NCBI RefSeq assembly: GCF_015101885.1
Contig: NZ_CP062941.1
Location: 4,278,001-4,342,000 of the forward strand
Direction: 5' to 3'
Length of the DNA: 64,000 bases
DNA from: Massilia litorea
GTDB taxonomy: Bacteria; Pseudomonadota; Gammaproteobacteria; Burkholderiales; Burkholderiaceae_D
The position numbers were made by a program, and so were the translations under genes. Shown piece after piece: positions 39,013-47,316 of the stretch. How positions within the stretch are numbered: position 1 is the stretch's first letter; each line of letters begins with the position of its first letter. The notes beneath the pieces were generated by a model. The model saw only the letters and a list, made by a program, of their open reading frames with translations, made no database searches and had not been told where the DNA came from.

Positions 39013-40965
39013 ATGACTAAATCGAAACCCCTCCTCATCGCCAGCGTGCTCGGATTGATCGTGCTGGCCGTGTTCCCGCACGTGTTCACCAATCCGTATT
39101 ACATCCACCTAGCCGAAACCATCCTGATCTACGCGATCCTGCTGTTCGGCCTGGACATCGTGGTCGGCTACACCGGCCAGGTCTCGCTCGGACACGCCGG
39201 CCTGTTCGGCGTCGGGTCCTATGTCACGGGCGTACTGGTGATGAAGCTGGGCGCGCCCTGGTTCCTGGCGATCCCCGCCAGTATCGGCATCTCGGCCCTG
39301 TTCGGCGCGGTGCTCGCATTGCCGGCGCTGCGCGTCACCGGCCCGTACCTGGCGATGGTCACGCTGGCCTTCGGCACCATCGTCCAGATCATGATCAACG
39401 AGATGACCTTCCTCACCGAAGGCCCGCTCGGCATCATGGTCCCGAAGCCGAAAGTGCTCGGCGCGGACCTGAGCGAGACCCAGTATTTCTACATGGTCGC
39501 CGTGTTCATGGTGCTGTCGCTGGTGGTCGTGCACCGCCTGCTGAAATCGAACATCGGGCGCGCCTTTGAGGCGCTGCGCGACAGCCCGATCGCCTCGGAC
39601 TGCATGGGCGTCTCGGTGTACCGCTACAAGGTCTACGCTTTCGTGATCAGCGCCGGTTTCGCCGGCCTGGCCGGCAGCCTGTACGCGTATTCGGAGCAGT
39701 ACATCTCGCCGAATACCTATAACTTCGAGCTGACGATCCTGTTCCTGCTGGCCGTGATCATGGGTGGACGCAAGACCCGGGTCGGCGCCATCCTCGGCGC
39801 CATCATCGTCGTCATGCTGCCCAGCCTCTTGTCCGACATCGCCCTGTTCCGCCAGATCGCGGTGGCGGCCGCCGTGCTGGGCCTGATCGGCTCCGCAGTG
39901 GCGCTGGCAAAGAAACGGGCCACCCCGCGCAAGGTGCTCGTTCCTCTGGTCGCCACGATCGGCCTGGCCTTCTGGTCGTACCGGATCCAGAACATGACCG
40001 ACTGGCGCCTGACCATCTTCGGCCTGATGACGCTGTTCGTGGTCTACTACCTGCAGGACGGTATCGTCGGCTTCTTCCGCCAGCTGCTCGGACGCCGCGT
40101 TGCGCATACGAAGTCGGTCGGGCTCGACGCGACGGCCGATGCCTTCGAGGGCGTGGCGAAAGTCGAGGCGGGCGGCGACCTGCTGCGCGCCGAAAAAATC
40201 CTGATGCAGTTCGGCGGCCTGAAAGCCCTGAACCAGGTCGACCTGAACGTCGCGCGCGGCACGGTGCACGGCCTGATCGGCCCGAACGGTTCCGGCAAGA
40301 GCACGATGATGAACGTCCTGACCGGCATCTACAAGCCGACCGCGGGCGGCGTCGTGTTTGCCGGCCAGCCGATCACGGGCCGCACGCCGTCGCAGATCGC
40401 GCTCGGCGGCGTGGCGCGCACCTTCCAGAACGTGCAGCTGTTCGGCGAGATGACGGCCACCGAGAACGTGCTGGTCGGCCTGCATCACACCTTCCGTTCG
40501 ACCGTGTTCGACGCGATGGTGACCACGCCGCGCATGCGCCGCGAGGAAGCGGCGGCAAGGAAGCGCGCCGCGGCGATCCTCGACTTCGTCGGTCTCTCGG
40601 ACCTGGCCGACGAGGAGGCGCGCAACCTCCCCTACGGCAAGCAGCGCCTGCTGGAGATCGGCCGCGCGCTGGGCCTGAACCCGCACCTGCTGCTGCTGGA
40701 CGAACCGGCGGCGGGCCTGACGGCGCCGGACATCCGCGAGCTGATGGCGATCATCCGCAAGATCCGCGACCACGGCATCACCATCATCCTGATCGAGCAC
40801 CACATGGACGTCGTGATGTCGATCTCGGACACGGTCACCGTGCTCGACTTCGGCCAGAAGATCGCCGAGGGGATCCCGGCACGCGTGCAGGCCGATCCGA
40901 AAGTCATCGAGGCCTATCTCGGCGGCGCCAGCGAAGCCACCCCACCGGCCGCGGCCGCGGTATAA
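39013..40965 (+). CDS. livM: Fused branched-chain amino-acid permease/ATPase (LivM-LivG)
   Basis: A 650-residue single protein joining two usual subunits. Residues about 1-300 form LivM (GYTGQVSLGHAGLFG, an ALRDSPIASDCMGV loop, IMGGRKTRVGAILGA). About 300-365 is an extra hydrophobic linker with two or three helices. About 385-635 is the LivG ATPase, with Walker A GPNGSGKST, the signature around LPYGKQRLLEIGRAL, Walker B LLLLDEPAAGL and the switch His in IEHHMD. The reading frame is continuous with no stop or frameshift. Such fusions occur in some Burkholderiales. It is sandwiched between livH (1-bp gap) and livF (11-bp gap). Confidence 0.92.
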   Translation: MTKSKPLLIASVLGLIVLAVFPHVFTNPYYIHLAETILIYAILLFGLDIVVGYTGQVSLGHAGLFGVGSYVTGVLVMKLGAPWFLAIPASIGISALFGAVLALPALRVTGPYLAMVTLAFGTIVQIMINEMTFLTEGPLGIMVPKPKVLGADLSETQYFYMVAVFMVLSLVVVHRLLKSNIGRAFEALRDSPIASDCMGVSVYRYKVYAFVISAGFAGLAGSLYAYSEQYISPNTYNFELTILFLLAVIMGGRKTRVGAILGAIIVVMLPSLLSDIALFRQIAVAAAVLGLIGSAVALAKKRATPRKVLVPLVATIGLAFWSYRIQNMTDWRLTIFGLMTLFVVYYLQDGIVGFFRQLLGRRVAHTKSVGLDATADAFEGVAKVEAGGDLLRAEKILMQFGGLKALNQVDLNVARGTVHGLIGPNGSGKSTMMNVLTGIYKPTAGGVVFAGQPITGRTPSQIALGGVARTFQNVQLFGEMTATENVLVGLHHTFRSTVFDAMVTTPRMRREEAAARKRAAAILDFVGLSDLADEEARNLPYGKQRLLEIGRALGLNPHLLLLDEPAAGLTAPDIRELMAIIRKIRDHGITIILIEHHMDVVMSISDTVTVLDFGQKIAEGIPARVQADPKVIEAYLGGASEATPPAAAAV

Positions 40966-40976
40966 GGAGACCGATC

Positions 40977-41705
40977 ATGTTATCGATTCAAAACCTGGAA
41001 GCGGCCTACGGCAAGGTGCAGGTCCTGCACGGCATTTCGCTGGAAGTCCCGCAGGGCAAACTGGTCACGCTGATCGGTTCGAACGGCGCCGGCAAGACGA
41101 CGACCATGCGCGCCATCTCGGGCATGATCAAGCCGAAGGCCGGCAGCATCACCCTCGGCGGGAAGGACATCACGGGCCTGGACTCGCACCGCATCGCACG
41201 CGCCGGCCTGGCCCATTCGCCGGAAGGCCGGCGCGTGTTCGCCACCATGAGCGTCACCGACAACCTGCTGCTGGGCGCCTTCCCGCGCTTCACGCGGGCC
41301 CGTCCGAAAGGCGACGTGCAGCGCGACCTGGAAAAGGCGATGGAGCTGTTCCCGCGCCTGAAGGAGCGGCGGAACCAGCTGGCGGGGACGCTGTCGGGGG
41401 GCGAGCAGCAGATGCTGGCGATGGCGCGCGCCGTCATGCTCAACCCGGACGTGGTGCTGCTCGACGAGCCGTCGATGGGCCTGGCGCCGATCCTGGTCGA
41501 GGAGGTGTTCCGCATCATCACGCGCCTGAAGAGCGAAGGCGTGACGATGCTGCTGGTCGAGCAGTTCGCCGCGGCCGCGCTGAACGTGGCCGATTACGGC
41601 TATGTGCTGGAGAACGGTCGCATCTCGGTGCACGGCCCGGCGGAGAGCCTGAAAAACGACCCGAAGGTGGTGGCGGCCTACCTCGGCGGCGGACAGGCGC
41701 ACTGA
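40977..41705 (+). CDS. livF: Branched-chain amino-acid ABC transporter ATPase LivF
   Basis: A 242-residue ATPase with the LivF look: Walker A GSNGAGKTT, AHSPEGRRVFATMSV, signature LSGGEQQMLAMARA, Walker B VVLLDEPSMGLAP and a C-terminal VAAYLGGG. ATG at 40977 follows AAGGAG. It completes the importer with LivH and LivM-LivG. The EamA-type gene 12 bp downstream may be the last member of the same transcript. Confidence 0.94.
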   Translation: MLSIQNLEAAYGKVQVLHGISLEVPQGKLVTLIGSNGAGKTTTMRAISGMIKPKAGSITLGGKDITGLDSHRIARAGLAHSPEGRRVFATMSVTDNLLLGAFPRFTRARPKGDVQRDLEKAMELFPRLKERRNQLAGTLSGGEQQMLAMARAVMLNPDVVLLDEPSMGLAPILVEEVFRIITRLKSEGVTMLLVEQFAAAALNVADYGYVLENGRISVHGPAESLKNDPKVVAAYLGGGQAH

Positions 41706-41717
41706 TGAGCCGCATCG

Positions 41718-42629
41718 ATGCGTGATGCCGGGGCGCTCGAGGGCCGCGATTACGCCGCCGCCCTGTGCGTCGTGCTGGTCTGGGGCACCAACTTCGTGGC
41801 CATGAAGCTCGGCCTGCGCGAAGTCACGCCCTTCCAGCTCGGCGCCGGGCGCTACTTCTTCGCGCTGCTGCCGCTGCTGCTGTTCGTGCGTCCGCCCAAA
41901 CTGGCGCCGCGCTGGGTGGTGCTGTACGGCCTGTTCCAGGGCGTTGGCCAGTTCGGCCTGCTGTTCCTGGCGCTGCGCGCCGGCATGTCGGCCTCGCTGG
42001 CGCCGGTGATGCTGCAGATGCAGGTGTTTTTTACCGCCCTGTTTGCGTGGGTCGTATTGAAAGAGCCCGTCAGCGGGCGCCTGCAGGCGGCGATGGGCAT
42101 CGCCGCAGTCGGTCTTGGCTGCCTGTGCGTCGACGCGTTCGGGCGCGGCTCGGCGGTCACCTTGACCGGTTTCATCCTGAGCATCCTCTCGGCCGCGATG
42201 TGGGCAGCCTCGAACATCGTCGTGCGTATCGCCCAGCGCAGCACACCGCAATTCGACGTGCTGCCCTTCATGGTCTGGAGCTCGATGGTGCCGATCCTGC
42301 CCTTCGTCCTGCTCTCGCTCGCCTTCGACCCGCCGTCGACCAGCTGGAACTGGCGCGCCGTGTCGGGCACCGCCTGGGCCTCGATGGCCTACCTCGGCTG
42401 GTTCGCCACCATCCTCGGCTATGCGATGTGGACGGGCCTGCTGAAGCGCCACCCGGCCAACCGGGTCGCGCCCTTCTCGCTGGCGGTGCCGCCGGTCGGC
42501 ATCGCGGCCGGCATGCTCGGCCTCGGCGAAGCGGTCACGCCCTGGCAATGGGCCGGCATCGTGCTGGTCGTGGCCTCGCTGGCGCTGGTCATGTTCAGGC
42601 CGCGGGTCCGCGCCGCCGCCCCGCAATGA
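41718..42629 (+). CDS. EamA-family exporter (O-acetylserine/cysteine exporter EamA-like)
   Basis: A 303-residue ten-helix DMT transporter. It resembles E. coli EamA (YdeD) along its length: VWGTNFVAMKLGL at the first helix, a MSASLAPVMLQMQVFFTAL block, a WSSMVPILPF segment in the second repeat, and YLGWFATILGYAMW. EamA exports O-acetylserine and cysteine. A short out-of-frame ATG just upstream (41705) closes after six codons. The start is therefore ATG 41718, 12 bp after livF, suggesting read-through from the liv operon. The substrate is inferred only from similarity. Confidence 0.85.
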   Translation: MRDAGALEGRDYAAALCVVLVWGTNFVAMKLGLREVTPFQLGAGRYFFALLPLLLFVRPPKLAPRWVVLYGLFQGVGQFGLLFLALRAGMSASLAPVMLQMQVFFTALFAWVVLKEPVSGRLQAAMGIAAVGLGCLCVDAFGRGSAVTLTGFILSILSAAMWAASNIVVRIAQRSTPQFDVLPFMVWSSMVPILPFVLLSLAFDPPSTSWNWRAVSGTAWASMAYLGWFATILGYAMWTGLLKRHPANRVAPFSLAVPPVGIAAGMLGLGEAVTPWQWAGIVLVVASLALVMFRPRVRAAAPQ

Positions 42630-42638
42630 ATGCACCCT

Positions 42639-42644
42639 TATAAT
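42639..42644 (+). promoter_or_regulatory. Candidate -10 element for the small membrane protein gene
   Basis: A perfect TATAAT is centred 27 bp before the ATG at 42668. No clear -35 element. Confidence 0.3.
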
Positions 42645-42667
42645 GCGGTTTTGACAGCAGGCTCCCG

Positions 42668-42988
42668 ATGACGACTTCCAAATTTTCGCGTTACACGGCC
42701 TCCCGCATTTTCTGGTTCCTGTTCGGATGCGGCCTGGGCAGCATGGGGCTCTGGAGCGGGATGCGGCAGAACCTGATCGGCGAGACTTTCATCGGCGTCG
42801 GCCTGCTCCTGCTCGGCATCCAGGGCCTGCTGCGCCCGGTCGTATTGAGCCGGGCCGGCAAGATGAGCAAGGAAGAAATGACGCGTGAAGTGTCGATCGG
42901 TTCCGACGTCCTGCACGGCGCCCTGTCGCTGGCGATGGCGGCCTCGCTGCTGGTCGGCTTCGTGCTGAAATACGTGGTCAAGATCTGA
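42668..42988 (+). CDS. Small membrane protein of unknown function
   Basis: A 106-residue protein with three predicted helices: about residues 13-30, 39-56 and 82-102. A cytoplasmic or periplasmic loop rich in Lys/Glu (RAGKMSKEEMTRE) lies between helices 2 and 3. I recognise no family. ATG at 42668 lies 39 bp after the exporter stop, with its own -10-like TATAAT. The codon use matches the neighbours, supporting a real gene. Confidence 0.6.
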   Translation: MTTSKFSRYTASRIFWFLFGCGLGSMGLWSGMRQNLIGETFIGVGLLLLGIQGLLRPVVLSRAGKMSKEEMTREVSIGSDVLHGALSLAMAASLLVGFVLKYVVKI

Positions 42989-43112
42989 GACGGCACAGCG
43001 GCCGGCAAATTATGCATCCTTGCCGGTAAGGTAAAGTTTCCCCGCTCGACCTACTATTTCCAGTAGCCAATTTTTCTCGACATTCCGTCGTATTTCCCCC
43101 ACGACATATGCG

Positions 43113-43135
43113 CTCGTCAGTAAAAAACTGATGAG
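43113..43135. other. Stem-loop in the leader of the PEP-CTERM gene
   Basis: CTCGTCAGT and ACTGATGAG form a 9-bp stem with one G-T wobble around AAAAA, then TTTG. It lies in the 219-bp gap 42989-43207, which holds no gene. It could be a weak terminator for the small membrane protein gene or a leader structure. Confidence 0.4.
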
Positions 43136-43177
43136 TTTGCCGACCAGCCGTAGATAAGCCTGCCACGATGCCGTACT

Positions 43178-43198
43178 CTGTAGGACATCTCCTACCCG
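43178..43198 (+). promoter_or_regulatory. CTGT-N12-CTCCTAC element just upstream of the PEP-CTERM gene
   Basis: GTAGGA and TCCTAC form a perfect 6-bp dyad around CATC within this element, which ends 9 bp before the ATG. 16 of 21 positions match 16693-16713 upstream of the Ser/Thr-rich lipoprotein gene. It may be an operator or leader structure shared by envelope genes. Confidence 0.4.
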
Positions 43199-43207
43199 AG
43201 GCTGCGC

Positions 43208-44263
43208 ATGGACCGTTCGTATCCGTTTTCCCGTCGTATCGAGCAGCGTGTGCACTTCCGGCGTCGCGCGCTGGCGGCCACGTCCGCGGGAATAGCTGCC
43301 TGCGCGGTAGCGTACGGGATGCTGCCGGCGCAGGCGCCCTACGCGCCCTTGACGCTGGAGTCCGGTATGGCGGCCCTCCAGCCAATGACGGTCCCGGTCT
43401 CCGATCCCCTGCCGATGGCGCGCCGCGTCTACCGCTACTCGGTCGTGCCGGGCGGCGCGGCTGACCGGGCCGAGCTGGAACGCATCCTGCGCACCGACAA
43501 GGTGGTCGCAGCCCACTACGCCGGCTTCGAGGTGGCCCGCGCCCGTGCCGTGACGGTGTCCGCGCCACGGGCGGTGTACGTCTCCTATCGCAAGGGCGAC
43601 CGGATTTACTGGACCAGCAGGAAGGTCATGCTGCAAGTGGGCGAAACCCTGCTTACCGATGGCCGCAACGAGATGCGCGCGCGTTGCGCGAACCGTATCT
43701 CGGATGTGCCGCGTTTTCCGGTCGAGCCGCACGCGCCCAACCCCGACGAGCTCGATGAGCCGGTGGACGCCACCGAGGGCGAGCTCACCCTTGTCAACGC
43801 ACCCGAGCCGGATGTGGATCCGCCGGAGCTGACGGGCCAGCCCTTCAAACTGGTGTGGCCAGCCAACTCGCCCCCGACCGGCGATCCAAGGCCTGGCCGC
43901 AGGCCCTTCGGCAACGAGCCTGCGCCAGGTCTGCCATCGCCGCAGACGGGCTGGCTCGGCAGCGCGAGCATTCCGCCGCTGGCGCGTGCCACGCCAGGAG
44001 ATCGGCTGCTCGCTTCGAACACGCCGCCGCCCCTGTCGCGCGCCATCACGGTGCTCCCCGAGCCGGGTGATTCCGCGCCCGGGATGCCGCCGCCCGTTAC
44101 CGACATCGACCCCTTCGTCCCGCGGCCCGACCCGAGCCAGCCGGCTACGCCGTCGAACCCGCCGCTCGATGAGCAGCAGCCGGCCGATGTGCCCGAACCG
44201 GCCAGCACATGGCTGTTTGCAGGGGCACTGCTGGCGATGCTGGTGCGGCGCAAGAGGCGCTAG
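43208..44263 (+). CDS. PEP-CTERM sorting-domain protein
   Basis: A 351-residue exported protein. A signal or anchor helix lies near residues 20-42 after an Arg-rich start. The middle is Pro-rich and low in complexity (about 170-325), with many PEP, PPP and DPP units. The C-terminus is the tripartite PEP-CTERM signal: VPEPAST, a hydrophobic helix (WLFAGALLAMLV) and RRKRR. Such proteins are cleaved by exosortase (EpsH/XrtA) and linked to exopolysaccharide and biofilm formation. No exosortase gene is in this window. Residues 75-165 have some YxxY and charged character but match no domain I recognise. ATG at 43208 follows GAGG. Confidence 0.88.
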   Translation: MDRSYPFSRRIEQRVHFRRRALAATSAGIAACAVAYGMLPAQAPYAPLTLESGMAALQPMTVPVSDPLPMARRVYRYSVVPGGAADRAELERILRTDKVVAAHYAGFEVARARAVTVSAPRAVYVSYRKGDRIYWTSRKVMLQVGETLLTDGRNEMRARCANRISDVPRFPVEPHAPNPDELDEPVDATEGELTLVNAPEPDVDPPELTGQPFKLVWPANSPPTGDPRPGRRPFGNEPAPGLPSPQTGWLGSASIPPLARATPGDRLLASNTPPPLSRAITVLPEPGDSAPGMPPPVTDIDPFVPRPDPSQPATPSNPPLDEQQPADVPEPASTWLFAGALLAMLVRRKRR

Positions 44264-44273
44264 TTCGACCCGG

Positions 44274-44690
44274 CTAGTCCGAACCGAACAGGTTGCCCGC
44301 GTCCAGGATGGCCCAGGCGATCTCGGGCTTTTCCTGCAGGCGCTTGCGGACTGCCGCCGGTACCGATTGCCGCACCTTCTTGCACAGCCCCGGCTTTTCC
44401 TCGAGCACGATGATGATGCCGCGCATCGTGCGCACCTCGTTCGGCCCCGGCGCGATGCGCAGCTCGGCACCGATGTTCCGGCGGATGAGTTCCTGCACGT
44501 GCTGCAGGTCGGCATAGCTGTCGATGCGCTCGATGCGCTCGATCAGTTTCATTTCCTGCTTGCGGTCGAGCGCCAGCGGCCGGATGTCGGCACCCGGCTC
44601 GGCCAGCAGGCGCTCGCGCTCGCAGACGCAGGCGCCGGGCGGGCACTCGGCACGGATCGGAAACGGCAGTGGGGGCAAGGAGGCGGTCAC
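44274..44690 (-). CDS. Conserved-looking hypothetical protein, translationally coupled to Mut7-C gene
   Basis: A 138-residue protein of unknown family. Near the N-terminus is a Cys-containing segment (ECPPGACVCERERLL, a C-x5-C-x-C pattern). The rest is charged and helical, with RTMRGIIIVLEEKPG and AWAILDAGNLFGSD at the end. It starts with GTG at 44690, which shares two bases with the TGA of the preceding gene (GTGA). This is evidence that the frame is translated. Part of a three-gene operon with DUF72 and Mut7-C genes. No function can be assigned. Confidence 0.65.
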   Translation of the reverse strand: MTASLPPLPFPIRAECPPGACVCERERLLAEPGADIRPLALDRKQEMKLIERIERIDSYADLQHVQELIRRNIGAELRIAPGPNEVRTMRGIIIVLEEKPGLCKKVRQSVPAAVRKRLQEKPEIAWAILDAGNLFGSD

Positions 44691-45439
44691 GGGCGCTTGT
44701 CTGAAAATTCGCTCTTGGTGGGAGACCCTGACGATTCTAGCGCGTTCGCTGCGTCGAGCATCGCCAGCATGCGCTTGTGGTGCGAGCCTTTCCAGAATAC
44801 GCGACCACAAGCGTCGCAAGTGGTGAACTCGGTGTGCTGCTCGCGCACGGATTCCGGCAGGCGCTCCAGCACCTCCTCCCTGGCAACCGGCCGCAGCGGC
44901 AGGTTGCAGTGCAGGCACAGCGTGAACGGCCGGGCCAGGGCAGCCAGTCCAAGCCGCTCGAACAGTTCCCGCAATTGCGCCTCGGGCCGGATCGTGTGCA
45001 GGTAGCAGCCGTGTTCGACCTCGCGCCGTTTCAGGAGTTCGCGGTCGCGCGTGAGCACGGTGCGCGTCTCGCGTCCGGCAATCGCCGCGATTTCCTCGTC
45101 CTGATACCCGTTCTCGTAGAGCGTATCGAAACCGGCCATGCGCAAGAGGCGCGCCAGGCCGCCGAGGTGGGCGTCGGCGACGAAGCGGATGCCGGCCGCC
45201 GCACTATCCCGAAGCGGACAGACGAGGACATCGTCGCCGTCTTCCAGCAGCCGGTCGAAGCGGCTCGCCTCGCCATTCACGAGGATGCGCCCGACTTCGG
45301 TATGCGGCACGCCCAGCGCCTCGACCATGTGCTTGGTCGTCGCGGCCCGCGCGCAGGGCGTGGCAAAGGCGCGGTCCCTGCGCTCGCGCGGCAGGAAGTC
45401 GTTCAGTTCCCCGACAAAGCGGAAGCTCGCCTGGACCAT
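44687..45439 (-). CDS. Mut7-C RNase domain protein with ubiquitin-like N-terminus
   Basis: A 250-residue protein of two parts. Residues 1-80 resemble a ThiS/MoaD-like ubiquitin fold (ELNDFLP, then VGRILVNGEASRFDRLLEDGDDVLVCP). Residues 85-240 form the Mut7-C domain, a PIN-like RNase fold with DAHLGGLARLLRMAGFDT, an RDRELLKRRE motif and a C-terminal zinc ribbon (CLHCN and CDACG). Members are found across bacteria and are predicted RNases. ATG at 45437-45439; it follows the DUF72 gene at an 18-bp gap. The ligand of the ubiquitin-like part is unknown. Confidence 0.85.
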   Translation of the reverse strand: MVQASFRFVGELNDFLPRERRDRAFATPCARAATTKHMVEALGVPHTEVGRILVNGEASRFDRLLEDGDDVLVCPLRDSAAAGIRFVADAHLGGLARLLRMAGFDTLYENGYQDEEIAAIAGRETRTVLTRDRELLKRREVEHGCYLHTIRPEAQLRELFERLGLAALARPFTLCLHCNLPLRPVAREEVLERLPESVREQHTEFTTCDACGRVFWKGSHHKRMLAMLDAANALESSGSPTKSEFSDKRP

Positions 45440-45457
45440 GGAAGATTCACTGCGCCG

Positions 45458-46201
45458 TCAGCCGCCGCCGGTGGCGCGCAGCACGTCGAGCGCGTTCGGC
45501 ACCGCCTCGCCGGCGGCCGTGTTGTCGAAGATGCACCATACCTGGCGCCCGGCGGCGCGATGCACCTCCAGGTCGCGCACCAGGGCGTCCAGGTAGTCCT
45601 GCGAATACGAGGAATAATAGATGCGCGGCGCCCCGTGCAGGCGCACGTAGATGTCGTTCGTCGTCGGCACGTGCGGCCCCGGCTGGCCGGCCGCCGGATC
45701 GGCGATCACGCGCGTCACCTGCCGTTCGCGCAGCACCTCGGTGGCGATGTCGCTGAACCAGCTCGGATGCCGCCCCTCACAGGCGACCATGCAGCCGAAG
45801 CTGTCCTGCAGTTTCTGGAAGAACGCGCGCGCGGTCTCGTCGTGGAAACCGAGCTTGGGCGGCGTCTGCACCAGCAGGCAGCCGAGCTTGTCCTTCAGTT
45901 CCTTCACTTCGCCCGCAAAGCGCGCCAGCAGCTCGTCGATGTCGCGCATGGCCGCATCGTGCGTGATGGCGCGCGGCACCTTGACCGCAAAGCGGAAATC
46001 CGGCGGCACGCTCTCGGCCCAGCGCGCATAGGTCTTGGGCTGGTGCGGCTTGTAGAAGGACGAGTTGATTTCCACCACCGGGAATACGGCGGCGTAGCGT
46101 TCGAGGTGGCTGCCGGCCGGCGGAAAGGCGGCGGCGGCTTCCTTCGGGATGTTCCAGCCGGCGCAACCGATGAGGGGCGCGGCATCGCTCTGATTCATCA
46201 T
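45458..46201 (-). CDS. DUF72 family protein (YecE-like)
   Basis: A 247-residue protein of the DUF72 family, a TIM-barrel-like fold related to E. coli YecE. Motifs are the opening IGCAGWNIPKE, VEINSSFYKPH, KVPRAITHD, LLVQTPPKLGF, CEGRHPSWFS and the C-terminal CIFDNTAAGEAV. The reaction is not known for the family. ATG at 46201 begins MMNQ; MNQ at 46198 is an equally possible start. First gene of an operon with the Mut7-C and 44274 genes; divergent from trxC. Confidence 0.88.
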   Translation of the reverse strand: MMNQSDAAPLIGCAGWNIPKEAAAAFPPAGSHLERYAAVFPVVEINSSFYKPHQPKTYARWAESVPPDFRFAVKVPRAITHDAAMRDIDELLARFAGEVKELKDKLGCLLVQTPPKLGFHDETARAFFQKLQDSFGCMVACEGRHPSWFSDIATEVLRERQVTRVIADPAAGQPGPHVPTTNDIYVRLHGAPRIYYSSYSQDYLDALVRDLEVHRAAGRQVWCIFDNTAAGEAVPNALDVLRATGGG

Positions 46202-46352
46202 CGAGGCTCTTGCAATAATGTTACGCCGATTGTACGCCGCCCTTGCTTGCCGGGGCGCATGGTTGAGCCAGGGCGGCGGTCAGGCACGGGACGCCGCCCG
46301 CCTCCGGTCCGTCTTACAATAGCGCCAACGCGTTCTTTTCAAGGAGTACCCC

Positions 46353-46787
46353 GTGTCAGATGCCATCCACATCGTCTGCCCTGCCTGCGACGCCGTCAAC
46401 CGCCTGGCCCCGGCGCGGCTGGCCGACAATCCCGTCTGCGGCAAGTGCAGCGCGCCCCTGTTTGCCGGGCGCCCGCTCGACGTCACGTCCGAACGCTTCA
46501 ATAAACACATCGGCCGCAACGATATCCCCGTGCTGGTCGATTTCTGGGCCGAATGGTGCGGCCCCTGCAAGATGATGGCCCCGGCCTATGCCCAGGCGGC
46601 AACGCGGCTCGAGCCGCGCGTGCGCCTGCTGAAAGTCGATACCGAGCGCGCCCAGGACCTGTCGGCGCAGTTCGGCATCCGCAGCATTCCTACCCTCGCC
46701 CTGTTCCGCGGCGGCCGCGAGGTGGCGCGCCAGCCAGGAGCCATGGACGCCGGCAATATCGTGGCCTGGGTCCAGTCGAAGCTGTAG
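46353..46787 (+). CDS. trxC: Thioredoxin 2 (zinc-finger thioredoxin TrxC)
   Basis: A 144-residue cytoplasmic disulfide reductase. The N-terminal zinc-ribbon has CPAC (residues 9-12) and CGKC (29-32). It precedes a thioredoxin fold with the active site WAEWCGPCK (about residues 67-75) and the cis-Pro segment SIPTLALF. The zinc finger distinguishes TrxC from TrxA. The gene starts with GTG at 46353 after AAGGAG. A TACAAT -10-like hexamer lies at 46315. It stands alone and is probably induced by oxidative stress, as in other bacteria (family knowledge). Confidence 0.94.
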   Translation: MSDAIHIVCPACDAVNRLAPARLADNPVCGKCSAPLFAGRPLDVTSERFNKHIGRNDIPVLVDFWAEWCGPCKMMAPAYAQAATRLEPRVRLLKVDTERAQDLSAQFGIRSIPTLALFRGGREVARQPGAMDAGNIVAWVQSKL

Positions 46788-46877
46788 GCTTGCAACGTTA
46801 ACGAAAATGCCACGAATGGCTGCTACAATGGCCCACAAGCGGGGTCGTCCCGCCGGTAGCACACAAGGGAGCCATTC

Positions 46878-47240
46878 ATGTCGCAACAACTCGTTATGGA
46901 CAGCGGTACCGAGGACGCCAAGCAGATGGCGCGCATCCTCTACCTGGTCCACGCCTGCACCTTCTTCTTTTCGCTGGGCATGCTGTCCTTCCTGCCGCTG
47001 ATCGTCAACTATATCAAGCGCCCGGACACGAACGGCACCATCGTCTACAGCCACCACAGCTGGATGATCCGCTCGTTCTGGTTCTACGTGATCTGGATGG
47101 GCGTCGGCTTTGTCTTGTTTGCAACGATCATCGGCATCCCCGTCGCCTGGCTGGTCTGGGCCTTGGCGTGGTTGTGGAAGGCGTATCGTCTGATTCGTGG
47201 TTTTTTGGATCTGAACAGCAACAAACCGATGCCGGTCTGA
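46878..47240 (+). CDS. Small membrane protein (DUF4870-like)
   Basis: A 120-residue protein with three helices (about 20-45, 66-90 and 90-108), resembling DUF4870 family proteins. Between helices 1 and 2 is YIKRPDTNGTIVYSHHSWMIRSFW, with the family-like H-x-x-W-x-I pattern. It ends with a cytoplasmic-looking basic tail (KAYRLIRGFLDL). It is flanked by trxC and cheV without clear operon links. ATG at 46878 with an AGGGAG site upstream. Function unknown. Confidence 0.7.
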   Translation: MSQQLVMDSGTEDAKQMARILYLVHACTFFFSLGMLSFLPLIVNYIKRPDTNGTIVYSHHSWMIRSFWFYVIWMGVGFVLFATIIGIPVAWLVWALAWLWKAYRLIRGFLDLNSNKPMPV

Positions 47241-47316
47241 GGCTTGTTCTGCGCTTTTCGGCAATTTCACGGCTAGAATACTTTCCTGATGGCACCACCA
47301 CTATTCGGGATGAAAT

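Noticed and set aside
43113..43135. Riboswitch in the leader of the PEP-CTERM gene
   Set aside because: Only one simple stem-loop with an A5 loop is seen; no conserved riboswitch core is recognisable.
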